Assembly: GCA_947095585.1 (NCBI GenBank)
Contig: OX352761.1
Location: forward strand, 25,139,777-25,203,776
Direction: 5' to 3'
Length of the DNA stretch: 64,000 nucleotides
Source: Nephrocerus scutellatus
Lineage: Eukaryota > Arthropoda > Insecta > Diptera > Pipunculidae
Numbering within the stretch: the stretch's first letter is position 1; the number at the start of each line of letters is the position of its first letter. Made by a program: the position numbers and the translations under genes. This document shows, one piece after another, positions 21,441-32,419 of this stretch. The notes under the pieces are model-generated. The model was not told the DNA's origin. It made no database searches and worked only from the letters and a program-made list of their open reading frames with translations.

Positions 21441-22686
21441 CCCAATTGGTTGATACTGCGAACTAAAAAGATCTATTGTATCGTAGGGTGTAACTAATCT
21501 AATAGACTTACTATTGAAGGATAGTATGTCCTTAGTGGCAGACTTTCGCAGATCTGCCGACAAACATAATACCTTGTAAAAAAATATGTCTCCTTAACCA
21601 GATAAAACCTGGACACTCACAAAGGATGTGACCGGATGTTTCGTTCTCCTCCAAGCAGAATCTACATTTGTGTTTGAGCCCAGATTAATTTTGCTAAGGT
21701 GATATCGCAAGTCACAGTGACCTATAAGGAAGCTCACTATCTTTCTGATGCTATTCTTGTCAAGGAAATTGCCTGATTAACAGTTTGTATTGTGTAATCC
21801 CTGGGATATTATCCCAGTGGGCCAGACAAAGTTTACTCTCTCGTTTATTAATCATCGCTGTGGTGGCAGCCCAGCTGATACCACAGTAAGGTTCGGATCC
21901 TAAAAACGCAAATTCTGAACCAGCTCTGGCTAGTTCATCTGCACGTTCATTGCCTGCAACACCCTGATGACCAGGGACCCAACCGAATTTTACCCTGTTC
22001 AGCCCTGCCAGGTATTAAAGTATATCGCAGAATTTAACTGATTTAGAGTCAATTATGCTGGACGATAGCGCTTTCAGTGCTGCCTGACTATCCGAAAAGA
22101 TATACATAAATCGTAGCGCCTATAATACCAAGGTTTATCCTAGCGCAGACCTCAATAGCATGGAGTTCCGTTTGGAAAACAGTGGGACTACTACCCATTG
22201 GTATTGAGACTTTGGTGTTGAGTTCGAATTCCCCAGCTCCTACTCCAGAATCCAACTTCCATCCGTCTGTGTGCCAGACCAGACCTTTATTGTCCAGTGC
22301 TGGAGCACCATTAAACCAGATTTCCGATCCAATATTTTTATCTCAAATAACCTCCCGAAACAGTACTCCCTGGCAATGGTGTCCGGGATAATACAAAACA
22401 GGTCTCTTTAGGAAATTGAGTCATGAATTTTCAGGTGTCACACGTATAGTCACCTGGTTTGTACCCATATTCTAGTTGAAGCTTGATAGCGCATCTAGCT
22501 CCGTCTTCCTAATGAATATTGGCAGGGGTGAAAGCCCACAATAGCTTCTAATGCAGTCGTAGGGCAGTTGCGCATGGCACACGTTATACCTAGAGAGGCA
22601 ATTCGTTGTAGTCTGATTACACTTGTACGTTCAAGAACTTTTGGCCACCATATTAAGGCCGCGTACGTGATAATTGTAGTGTACCT
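21440..22686 (-). mobile_element. Family E non-LTR retrotransposon: RT end, RNase H and zinc finger
   Basis: Minus strand, read from 22686: YAALIWWPKV and LQRIASLGIT (RT connection region), then DGWKLDSGVGAG (RNase H first catalytic Asp, about 22265), QTELHAIEVC (catalytic Glu, about 22160), WVPGHQGVAGNERADEL (about 21930-21980, with His and the last Asp), and finally CRFCLEENETSGHILCECP (21630-21690), a C-terminal Cys/His finger. RT + RNase H + C-terminal finger is the layout of I/R1/LOA-like elements. Several stops and frame slips interrupt it. At 22686 it is cut by the Gypsy LTR; its endonuclease part lies beyond at 29805-30270. Confidence 0.82.
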
Positions 22687-22853
22687 AATATAAGTATCAT
22701 AGAGTGTAGATTAAGAGAGCAGTTCTTATTAGTATTAGTTATTATTAGTAAGTAAGCCAAATGTAATAGCTTGTAAGTTATATATGAAATTGAATAAAGT
22801 TAGTCTTAAGCCAAAGCGCATTGACTCGACTACTTACTTTCCGCGATATAAAA
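22687..22853 (+). repeat. Probable 5' LTR of the Gypsy-type element
   Basis: Sequence between the broken family E frame (ends about 22686) and TGGCGACGAGGAT (22855-22867), a motif that directly follows the 5' LTR of many insect Gypsy elements as primer-binding region. It contains an AATAAA signal (22794-22799). I could not find a second copy downstream of pol, so the exact LTR limits are estimated from flanks only. Confidence 0.6.
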
Positions 22854-23046
22854 CTGGCGACGAGGATAAAAGTTATTGATTAAAAGTTATTTCGAAGTAA
22901 AAGTTATTGATAAAAGTAGTGAAAAATAAAGAAAGAATTAATTAAATTAATTAAAAAAAATTAAGAATAAGAATAAGAAATCATTTTTAAAGAAAGTGAA
23001 CGCATCGCATCGTGAATGTGCGTGAATGTGCGCCAAGTCGTATATA

Positions 23047-24738
23047 CAGTCATTGGCAAAATTATTTGCACAATGTAATATTTACACCATGTCACTACAA
23101 TAAAGTTGTATAACTTTTTTAAAATGCGATAAATCACTGATATTGTTGTTTATTACTAATCTTTTATATTATCTTAAAACCGTAAATAAAAACCAAAACA
23201 AAATTTCAAACAGAAATAGTTTAAAGTACGAAAATTACAGTGGCACAATTATTGTGACATCACTAAAGAATGGCAAAATTATTTGCACAAGTGCAAAAAC
23301 CGTTCTGAAACACTTCTGAAAGCTGAAAATGGGAAATATTTTTACATTGAATGCAATGATTTTCTTTGGCATAGCATTACCTAATAAGTTGTGTTTCCTC
23401 CTTTTGCCGCAATAACTTCTCCGAGGCGCCTTTGCATTGAATCAATCAAACCTTAAATTTGCTGCTCCGGGATGGTATTCCACGCTTCTATAAAATCTTT
23501 CCACGTCTCATCTGAAGATCTTCCGATGTTTTGTGGAATTTTGGACTTCACTAGATGCCACAAATTTTCTATGACATTTATGTCAGGGCTTTGCGGAAGC
23601 CATTTAAAGACTTCTTCTCCTACTTCTGATAAAAACTTTTTGATGTTCCAAGCCGTGTGTATGGGTTCATTATCATGTTGAAGAATGAAATCGCTCCCAA
23701 TTGATACTGATCCTGCCACCAGTGCAACATAATTTAGAATCTCTAAATAATGTGACTGTGTCATATGATCAGAGCACCGGACAAGGGGTCCCACAAATTA
23801 TGATATGCATCCCCATATCATAATTTTGCCTCCTTTGGAATGCCTTTTGAGTTCCGTAACAGGTTGTTTGGCTCTTGTTTTTGAATCGGTGCAATAAAAT
23901 TTTCGACCATAACTGCCATCTAAAGAACAAGCTGTCTTGTCAGTCCAAAGCACACTTCTCCAAAAAGCTGCTGTTTTGTTGATATGTTTCCTAGCAAATT
24001 GTAGCCGAAGCCGCTTATTTTTTGGTGTTTTAAAGGGCTTTTTTTGTATGACGTAGGCTCGAATTTTATTTCCTTTTAACCTTCTTCGTAGCGTTCTTTC
24101 ACTAACATTCTCCTCACAATCCTTGTTTAAATCTTTTAAAACGTTTCGAACTTTTTTACATGGGTTACTTCTAAAATAACGAATAATTCGGAATCTTCCC
24201 TTTTCGAAGTAACCCTTCTTCTGCCTCTACCGGTTCGGTTTTTTACACTTCCATGGGTTTTTTGTTTTTGAATTTGGTAATAAATTGCTCTTCGACTGCA
24301 GTGATATTTTGCCAAAAGTTTTGTTGCCAAATTCTGCAACAATAGCCGCTCGTTTCTCCGTGGTTAATTCCCTAGTTCTAGCCATTTAAAAAAAGTTGCA
24401 CGAAGGACAGATGACGCTAAACTACTAACAATGATTACGAGCACCGCTTTGCATTGAGAAGTTGAAGAGTTTAACTACCGTTTTATATCCAGAACAGTTT
24501 TTTTAATTTTGCCATTTTTTAGTAATGTAACAATAATTGTGCCTCTGTAATTGTCATGATTTAAACTATTTCTGTTTGAAATTTTGTTTTGGTTTTTATT
24601 TACGGTCTTAAGATAATATAAAAGATTAGAAATAAACAACAATATCAGTGATTTATTGCATTTTTGAAAAGTTATACAACTTTGTTTTAGTGACATGGTG
24701 TAAATATTACATTGTGCAAATAATTTTGCCAATGACTG
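23047..24738 (-). mobile_element. Tc1-like transposon with long IR/DR-type inverted repeats
   Basis: Terminal inverted repeats start CAGTCATTGGCAAAATTA and extend roughly 220 bp at each end (23047-23280 against 24510-24738), flanked by TA on both sides. The left repeat holds a second copy of the outer motif, TGGCAAAATTATTTGCACAA, at about 23271-23290; the right repeat has a weaker inner match near 24515-24525. Long inverted repeats with internal direct repeats (IR/DR) are known from Minos-, Paris- and Sleeping Beauty-like Tc1 elements, where they bind transposase. The 1.7-kb length is normal for that group. Confidence 0.88.
23450..24385 (-). pseudogene. Tc1-like transposase, broken
   Basis: Starts at ATG 24385 (MARTRELTTEKRAAIVAE, typical Tc1 N-terminal helix-turn-helix). 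The continuing DNA-binding part is in the frame 24136-24342 (SRRAIYYQIQKQK, then GRGRRRVTS, a GRPR-like hook). The catalytic end is in the frame 23453-23794: LQHDNEPIHTAWNIKKFL with the second Asp and WLPQSPDINVIENLWHLVK with the final Glu, which is the DD34E arrangement of Tc1. The first Asp region around 23900-23960 (WTDKTACSLDG) is readable but in another frame. Length, about 310 codons, is slightly under the usual 340. At least two frame breaks make it inactive. Confidence 0.85.
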
Positions 24739-24912
24739 TATATATTGAAAACGGTACGAATGTAAATTAAAGAAATTCTGCACCAAGTCGTATATATATA
24801 TTGAAAACGGTACGAATGTAATGAGAAAGTTTGCCAAGTCGTATATAAATCTTGAAAACGGTACGAATGTGAAATAAAGAAATTGTGTGCAGCAGGATCG
24901 AAATTCCAAAAA

Positions 24913-25831
24913 ATGTCTTTCATAGGTCGTATGGAATATTTTAACATCGGGGATGATTTTGAGTCATATGCTGAACGTTTTCGGCATTTACTTAAACTGA
25001 ATAAAATTGAATCGGAAGAGGACAAAATCTCTTATTTTGTGGGCTTATGTGGAGCTGACCTATTTAAGGTAGCAAAAAATGTGGTCCATCCGGACAAATT
25101 GCAAAAATTTACCTTTAATGATCTGCTGAAAAAATTGGAAAAACATTTTTCACCTAAAAAGAACATCACCGCCGAACGGTTTAAATTTCTCAATCGTAAT
25201 CAGCTACCCGAAGAATCAATAAGTGACTACATTGTTGCATTAAAGGAATTGGCAGCAACATGTAGCTACAAAGAGTATATACATGAAGCGCATTGAAAGA
25301 TCGTTTACTGATGGGAATCAACAACGGGAAAATACAAGAGAAGTTGATTGATGCGGGAGAGTCTTCAGATTTTACATTCGAAAAAGCATGTGAAACTGCT
25401 TTAAACATGGAAATGCTGAAGCAAGAACTAATAAACATATCGATGGTGGTTCCAGCTAGCTTAAGTTCACAACAACACATCAACAAAGTTACGAGAGGGA
25501 GATCAGCCGTTAGAAGGAGTTATCGACCAAAAGAATTGTCTGCTAAAAGAGATTTTCGCTGTTCATCACCATCACGGTATCGAAGTAATTCGGCTCACAA
25601 CCAACAACAACAACAACATCTTCGTTATGTGAGATGTCACTACTGCCGTAAGTTAGGTCACATACAAAAAAATTGTTACCAGAAAAAGAAAATGTACCAA
25701 CGAGGCAACAAATACATTCAACAACAAAATAGAATAAATAACGTGAATTCGGCAAGTAGTGATGAAGGAAACAGTGTTGTATTTTTAAATAATATAAATA
25801 AAATTGAATCAGAGGATTCGTTTAAAATGTA
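24913..25831 (+). pseudogene. gag: Gypsy gag polyprotein
   Basis: Chosen start ATG 24913 (AAAAAATGTC context; an in-frame ATG also lies at 24883). The first frame gives about 128 residues of a capsid-like region (MEYFNIGDDFESYAERF, FVGLCGADLFKVA, then FTFNDLLKKLEKHF, QLPEESISDYIVALKELA). A single extra base near 25292 shifts the rest to the frame 25293-25831, which carries a zinc knuckle CHYCRKLGHIQKNC (25635-25676, CX2CX4HX4C) after a Gln-rich stretch. The frame runs straight into the mariner at 25832. The protein would package the element RNA in particles. Confidence 0.85.
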
Positions 25832-27118
25832 AAGGGTCCGCCATCTAAAGTTTTTTTTTTTCAACTAGTGCTTATTTCGTGAATGGTAACACTTAGCTCA
25901 TGTCTGATTTGACAGATAATTAGTTGTATCCTTCCGCTAATATGGTTGTGTATACGCTTGAACAACGCTGGGAAATATTGCGACATTACTTTGAAAATCA
26001 TGGTAATGTTGCAGAATGTGTACGAAAATTGCGTACGGATTTTGGAAGAAGAGAAGCACCGTCAGCTTCGTATGTTCTTGTGTAACGAATGTTATCTTGT
26101 GAAAAAAGTGAAAGAAACTGGCATCCTCATCGATAAACCAAAGCGTGAAAAGCCAAAAACAGTGCGTACACCCGAGAATATTGATGCTGTGGCAGAAAGT
26201 GTGCGTGAAGCGCCATCAACATCAATTCACCGTCGTTCTCAACAATTGAACATTTCGGAGACATCATTGAGACGAATTTTGCATAAAGACCTTGGTATGA
26301 CGCCATACAAAGTCCAATTGGTTCAGGAGTAGAAGCCAACTGACCATCCAATGCGTTTTCGCTTCGCTGAGTGGGCCTGCGATCGACTTACAGAAGATGC
26401 CGATTTTGCCAAAAAAATCATCTTTTCGGATGAAGCTCATTTTAATCTTGGCGGGTATGTAAACAAGCAAAATTGTCGCATTTGGGGCACAGAAAACCCG
26501 CACGCATACATTGAAAAGCCGGTACACCCAAAACGAGTCACTGTTTGGTGCGGATTTTGGTCCAGAGGCATAATTGGGCCATTTTTCTTCGAAAATGAGC
26601 AAGGAATGGCCGTTACAGTCAATGGCGATCGTTATCGGGCCATGTTGAACGAATTTTTGTTCACAAAAATTGAAGAGGAGGATATTGGCAACATTTGGTT
26701 TCAACAGGACGGCGCTACGTGCCACACAGCCGAAGCTACACTCGATGTTTTGCGCCCTGTTTTTGAAGATCGCATTATCAGCCGCAGAGCTGATGTCGTT
26801 TGGCCACCTCGGAGATGCGATTTGACACCGTTGGACTATTATTTGTGGGGTGCCCTAAAAGATAAGTGTTACGCCGACAAGCCAGAGACAATTGACGCTG
26901 TAAAGGACAATATTCGTGAAGCCATTGGTGAAATACAGCTGCACACAATCGATAATGTGCTTAAAAATTGGACCGATCGTGTAGGCTACTGCATGGCCAG
27001 CCGCGGCAGCCATTTGAATGAAATTATTTTCCATTGTTAACCGGAAGGATTGTACTTTCAAATAAAAAAAGAAATTTGAGAAAATATTCAGTAGTTTTTT
27101 TTTATTTGGCGGACCCTT
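25832..27118 (+). mobile_element. DD41D mariner (rosa-like), nearly intact
   Basis: Inverted termini AAGGGTCCGCCA (25832-25843) and TGGCGGACCCTT (27107-27118), with TA duplicated at 25830-25831 and 27119-27120. Length 1287 bp, standard for mariner. The encoded transposase has 41 residues between the second and third catalytic Asp, the spacing reported for the rosa group first found in tephritid flies. It sits between gag and pol of the Gypsy element and is younger than it. Confidence 0.92.
25942..27040 (+). pseudogene. DD41D mariner transposase with two lesions
   Basis: Start ATG 25942 gives VYTLEQRWEILRHYFENHG, a paired-type helix-turn-helix start. A 19-bp stretch near 26085-26103, probably a local duplication (TTCTTGTG...TTATCTTGTG), shifts the frame. 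The continuing frame has the second DNA-binding part (SIHRRSQQLNISETSLRRIL) and then one amber codon at 26330-26332, after which the same frame runs on to 27040. Catalytic residues: SDEAHF (about 26429-26446), QQDGATCHTA (about 26704-26733) and DLTPLDYYLWG (about 26821-26853). All three catalytic Asp are kept; only the duplication and the one stop prevent a full ~350-residue protein. Confidence 0.9.
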
Positions 27119-27130
27119 TATATTAATAAT

Positions 27131-29793
27131 TTGAATTTTGGTACTGATCCATTGTATATCACTGTAAATTGTAATGGTATTCAACTGCAGATGGAACTAG
27201 ACACTGGCGCTTGTGAGTCAGTTATTTCAAAAAATACGTTTGATCTGGTTTTTGGCAATATAAAACTTGTCCCAAACAATAAAAAGTTTAAACTAATTAC
27301 GGGTGATAAGTCAAAAATGTTGGGGTATTTCGACGTAAGTGTTTCGTTACCAAATTCTTCCGAAAGTTATTCATTAAAGTTAATAGTGATAGCTACAATA
27401 ATGGATTTTGTTCCTTTGTTTGGTCGGTCTTGGATTAATATAATTTACCCGAATTGGAAAAGCAAATTTTTTATAAATACAATAAGCGATTTACATGATG
27501 ACAGAATTTATTTAGAGGATGTGGTAAAGAAATATCCAACGGTTTTCGATAGAAAAAAAAAAGTTCCTATTAAAAATAATAAAGCCCAAATCGTTATTGA
27601 TAAAAATAGTACACCAATTTTTTTCAGACCATATGAAGTACCTCATGGATTAAGAGAGGCAGTAGAGTTAGAGTTAGATAATATGGTACAGGCTGGTATT
27701 ATTTATCCAGTAAGACATAGTGATTGGGCATCTCCGATCGTAATAGTAAAAAAGACAGATGGTAGTCTAAGAATATGCGTTGATTGCAAAGTAACCATTA
27801 ATAGGTACGTTAAAGCCGATCATTATCATCTGCCAAGAGCAGACGACATTTTTGTTAAGTTGGTTGGTTGCAATTGGTTTTGCGTATTAGATTTAGAAGC
27901 CGCATATCAACAACTAGAGGTAAATGAATCTTGCCAAGAGTTTTTAACGATAAATATCCCATAAAGGCTTATTTAGGTATCGTCGTTTAGTTTTTGGAAT
28001 TAAAAGTGCTCCTGCAATTTTTCAACATGTTATGGATGAAATATTAAAAGAATTACCCAAAGTCAGTTGTTATTTGGACGACATTCTAATTGGAGGAAGC
28101 ACTAAAGACGAATGTGAATCAAATTTGTATAGAGTCTTAGATCGATTAGAACAACATAACATAAATGTAAGTGTAAAAAAGTGTTCCCTTTTTAAACAAG
28201 AAATAGACTATTCAGGTAACAAAATTTCAGGGGAAGGTATAAAACCTAGCAGTTTAAAGTTAGAGGCAATAAAAAACGCTCCTATTCCAGAAAATTTGAC
28301 ACAGTTGAAAGCCTACCTAGGAATTTTAAATTTTTATTCAAAATTTGTACCGAATTTATCAGCAGCATTACACCAAGTTTATAAGTTAACACGTAAGGAT
28401 GTTCCTTTTATATGGAATTCTGAACAACAACAGGCTTTTGAAAAAAGCAAATAGCTTTTGTTAAATAACAATTTACTTGTTCATTACGACCCAAAGAAAC
28501 CAATTGTTATATGCTGTTATGCAAGCCCATACGGAGTAGGCGGTGTTCTAGCACATATATAATTGATGGGATCGAACGCCCAGTACTATTCTGTTCAGGC
28601 ACGCTGAGCGCAGCAGAAAAGAATTATTCTCAACTTCAGCGCGAAGCTCTTGCAATAATTTTTACTGTTAAGAAATTTCATAAGTATCTTTATGGCCATG
28701 AATTCACAATTTATAGTGATCATCAGCCATTGCGTGAGATTTTTAACGAAAGGAAGAGCACACCACCAGTGGCTGCTGCTCGATTACAACGTTGGGGTAT
28801 TTTTTTAAGCATGTATAATTACAAAATACATTACCGGAAGGGTTCACAAATGGGTAACGTTGATGGTCTTTCTAGACTACCCTTACCTCAGCCTACTGAG
28901 GTAAGTAACGAAAATTTGAATATGATAAAAGATGATTACATTTCTGATAATATTTGTTTTTACGAGAGGAAACAAAAACTGATCCAGTACTTAAGCAAGT
29001 ACTAAAATTTGTTACAGAAGGTTGGCCATCAAATGTAAGTGCACCTTTTTCTATTTACGCTCACAAAAAGATGAGTTTGGACATCGATCAAGGTTGTTTA
29101 TTTTATGGATTTCGGTTAATTATACCTCAAAGCCTTCAGCCTTTATGTTTGTCATTGTTACATGACTCTCACATAGGAATTGTCCGCATGAAAATGTTGG
29201 CTCGATCGTATTTCTGGTGGCCTGGATTAGACAATGATGTTGAAAATTATGTCAATTTTTGTGAAGTATGTTCTCAATCAGGTAATAAGGTTTGCTCAAC
29301 GTTGCGAAGTCCTTGGCCAGACGCAAAATTATTTTTAGAACGGGTTCAAATTGATTTTTTTTATTTTAAACAGAAAAATTATTTGATTGTTGTAGACGCT
29401 TTTTCAAGGTGGATTGACGTAGTAATTATGCCAAGTAGTACTACCGCAGGTAGTGTTATTTTAGCTCTTAGGGGTATTTTTGCTTATTTTGGTTTACCAG
29501 ATACGTTGGTTTCGGACAATGGTCCGCCGTTTAGTTCACAGGAATGGTGTAAATTGAATGAATTAAAAGTACTTAAAAGTCCACCCTATCACCCTCAATC
29601 TAACGGTTTAGCGGAACGAGCAGTTCAAACAGTAAAGCCGGGTTTAAAGAAGTTGTTTAAATCTTCTCAATTCAGAGTTTTCAGAGTGTTGAAAAGCTTT
29701 CTAATTTTCTTCCGAAGTTTGGCCAGCCGGTCTTTCCACCAGGGAACCTTACGAATACTCAGACTAGTGTTACTGTGCCGTAGTAGGAAATAA
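27131..29793 (+). pseudogene. pol: Gypsy pol polyprotein (protease, RT, RNase H, integrase)
   Basis: Four frames. 27131-27964: aspartic protease DTGA (27200-27211), then the RT start (RPYEVPHGLRE, DWASPIVIVKK, RICVDCKVTINR, FCVLDLEAAYQQL with catalytic Asp). 28032-28454: RT catalytic YLDD (28071-28082) and thumb (KAYLGILNFYSKFVPN). A stop at about 28452 precedes 28511-29005: RNase H (FCSGTLSAAEKNYSQLQRE, IYSDHQPL). 28954-29793: integrase with zinc site HDSH...CEVC (about 29160-29270) and D-D-E core (QIDFF, SDNGPPF, NGLAERAV). Frameshifts lie near 27960, 28550 and 28970. The C-terminus of integrase is degraded and truncated near 29795. Confidence 0.9.
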
Positions 29794-29804
29794 GCAACGC
29801 ACCA

Positions 29805-30270
29805 TTTAATTGATATGCTGCCTCATATAGGCTCCCTATGGACTTTATAGTAATAGGTAGCACATCTACTAAAGGACAAGTCCTCGATAAAAATTCTAGC
29901 CGGCAGAGTTGGGATCGTATCTGAAAGAAGCTTGTGCCAATCTGACTGGAAGGTCAAACCTGATGTATTGATGGTCAGGCAGAGTCAGTCATAATCGGAC
30001 AAATGCCAGTTTACGATGATACTAGATATAAATGGACTGGCAAGCGTGAGGTCAAGTACCTCTTGGCGAATCGCATTTATGAATGTGGGTTTCGAGCCTT
30101 TATTAACAATTTCTACATTACTACTAATAATATATTCTAAAAGACACGCACCGCTTCTGATGATGTCACTACTGCCCCAGACAACGTGATGCGCATTCGC
30201 GTCACAACCAATGATATATTGTAGGTTGTTGTCCTTGCTGATTACCTTTAGAAAGCGTTCTTGAAAAACT
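29805..30270 (-). mobile_element. Family E endonuclease fragment, minus strand
   Basis: Minus strand reads YIIGCDANAHHVVWGSSD, LLEYIISSNVEIVNKGS and KPTFINAIRQEVLDLTLAS, the GCDANAHH...WGS and DLTL blocks of the APE endonuclease of I/R1/LOA-like elements. It lies just right of the truncated Gypsy element, on the same strand and in the right order to be the upstream part of the family E copy whose RT end and RNase H are at 21440-22686. The RT core between them is missing from both sides. Confidence 0.78.
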
Positions 30271-30274
30271 TGCT

Positions 30275-32415
30275 AGTTCTGTGACCTGCAAATAAAAACC
30301 CTCTGATCTGCGTTCAAAATTCACTTTATTCGAAAACAAATTTCAACTTTAAACGTCTACATAAAACAAAGTTGCATGCAGTTATCCTTTAAAAAGACAT
30401 ATGCCATTTCTAATTTTTTTTATTGATTGACAATAGAATTTGACTTTCCCAAAAGAATCATTGATTTTGGCATTTTCCTCTTGATACCGTACCAAAACAA
30501 GACATGATGTCAATTGAAATTGAACGGCGCAAAAAAACCTCATCTCACATCACAGCCATAGTAGTCTAGAATTCGTAATATTTCTTTGAGCTTTGAAATC
30601 CTCTTAGTACGTTACAAAAATCTCAACACGATTCATGCCATAAAAGCAAATGGGCTCACGACTTTCGAGATTGTGTTAGCACCAAATTGAGTTCCCTGCG
30701 GAATACGCAGACAAACAAACAAACACTTGTACAATATTGAATGAACTGAAATTTTTTTACTTTTTTGCGAAATCGTCGGATCCTGGAGGAATTCGTTGTT
30801 CGTCGTTCATAGTCCGTTCGTCCGTCCGTCGGTCCGTTTGTTCGTCTGTCTATCCGTCCTTGTTAGGCGAATGTGAAAACTTTTCCCAATTAATTAGCAA
30901 AAGGAAACCGCATGCAATGCGAATGAATTGAAACCAAACTTAAGAAATGGGTGTGTATTTGTGTGTGCAATATTCGCACATTCGCACTAAACTACGTTTA
31001 AGGTTGGTTGGTAAAAGAGGACAGCGTGAAAAGTCAGCCACAAACACATGCAAGACATGCACTCTAGTCTTATACATAACTAGTCAAGGAGGCTGTCAAA
31101 AGAGTTTTGAGCATCGATAGTTCACTACTAATTTTGAAGTTCTCTTCCTTTAATAAAAAAGTCTTGCTTCACTTCGATTGCTTCTTTTTCTCATGGATAT
31201 AAGTCAGCGTTCGCCAGCTCTGTGTGCGTAAGTTGCTGATGGAGCGAAGCGGTACGATTGAAAACAGTAAAGTGCAATCGAAAAGTGAAATGACAAATTG
31301 CCAAATTGTTTTTGAGGTTTAAAGCGTGATGGTAAAATCTTCTACCGTATATTTAATGATGGAAGTTTAAACGACGTCTTCCAGTTTAGGTATAAGAACA
31401 AATGAACAATTTGCAATTGCAGAGTTGAGATTTTAATGTGGGGGAATTAATTTGATGGAGTTAATGGAATCATTTGATCACAACTGTACCTTCCTGAGTT
31501 CAATCTCTTCATTAGAAATTACCAAATTTCCTTTCCAATGAATTTCCTCTGCAACATTAATTATAAAGTTTTACTTAAATTCTCAAAAAGAAAATTACTA
31601 TTTGCTAATACCGTTACAATTTAGGACACAAAATAACGCGTAATGCTTGGAAACTTTTAAGAAGTCTTTAGGCGACTTTCTCTGGTGTAATATCCACTTT
31701 TAGTCACGAAAAGGACATTCTATTCACGAAGAAAGTGCATCAGAGTCGCCCGCGCTAATAACTCCTAATGACGAAACGAGTTTCGAGTTCAAGTAAAAAT
31801 ACAAAGGAATTTCAGCGATTTATTTCTGTTTATTGTCGTTGTCGTTGTCGCCACTCTGGCTCGAGCGGGAGCGGGAGTCTCCGTTTATGATGTTGATCTC
31901 CAATTAACTCAAAATGCTTCTACATAAATAGTACGCTAAAATGCTGGAATCATACCTTTCTGGCCGATACATTCATATAAGACAACTAACAATTAAATAA
32001 AATCTTAACAGGTATTTCACATGGATTCAGGGAGCGGTATTATTAATATTCCATTTACTTGTGATTTACCACCACAGCCATCACCTTGTATGTTTTGCTT
32101 ACCACACCGCGATCCTTTCCGTTGGGAAACTACGGGAAAACTTCAACAGAAGCAAACTGAAGGAGTATACCTACTTACATCAACCTTTTAACCACTCAAG
32201 ACGCAAAGAGCATAAACAACACCTGCACGCCATTTTGTCCATAGAGCTGCAAAGCGTTTGAGCTGCCTCCAACTCATTCTCATAAAGCTCGATTTCTCCT
32301 CAACTATTCAGCGCTACTTCCCGTCCCGTCTGTTCTACAGTCCAGTGTGAGTGCATTTTAAAGGAGTTGTCTTCATCCGAAGGCACTCGATCCACTGCCA
32401 ATTTTTCCTCCGGAT
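30275..32415. other. No recognisable gene; possible core promoter near 31196
   Basis: About 2.1 kb of AT-rich DNA with simple repeats: CGTC-rich run 30810-30860, GTCGTT run 31835-31852, GAGCGG run 31862-31876. At 31196-31203 GGATATAAG followed about 25-30 bp later by a CAG/TCTGTGTG region resembles a TATA promoter, but no coding sequence follows within sight. No transposon motif seen. This could be original host non-coding sequence. Confidence 0.35.
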
Positions 32416-32419
32416 AATA

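Larger units (their letters stand above)
23032..24880 (+). repeat. ~55-bp tandem repeats in the Gypsy leader, first unit split by Tc1
   Basis: The unit CCAAGTCGTATATA...TTGAAAACGGTACGAATGT occurs three times: the first is divided by the Tc1 insertion (23034-23046 and 24741-24760), the second at 24783-24818 and the third at 24834-24870. Units are joined by variable AT-rich spacers (AAATAAAGAAATT.. type). Leader repeats of this kind are common ahead of gag, but a role here is unknown. Confidence 0.75.
22687..29795 (+). mobile_element. Gypsy-type LTR retrotransposon, 3'-truncated, with two DNA transposons inside
   Basis: Order: LTR (22687-22853), primer-binding motif, leader with short tandem repeats, gag (24913-25831) and pol in the order protease, RT, RNase H, integrase (27131-29793), which is the Gypsy/Metaviridae order. 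A Tc1 element (23047-24738) splits the leader and a mariner (25832-27118) splits gag from pol; both are flanked by TA. Removing them leaves about 4.1 kb. The element ends inside integrase at about 29795 and no 3' LTR or envelope frame follows. It cannot move by itself. Confidence 0.88.

Noticed and set aside
22182..22391. 69-codon plus-strand frame
   Set aside because: Antisense to the RNase H domain of family E.
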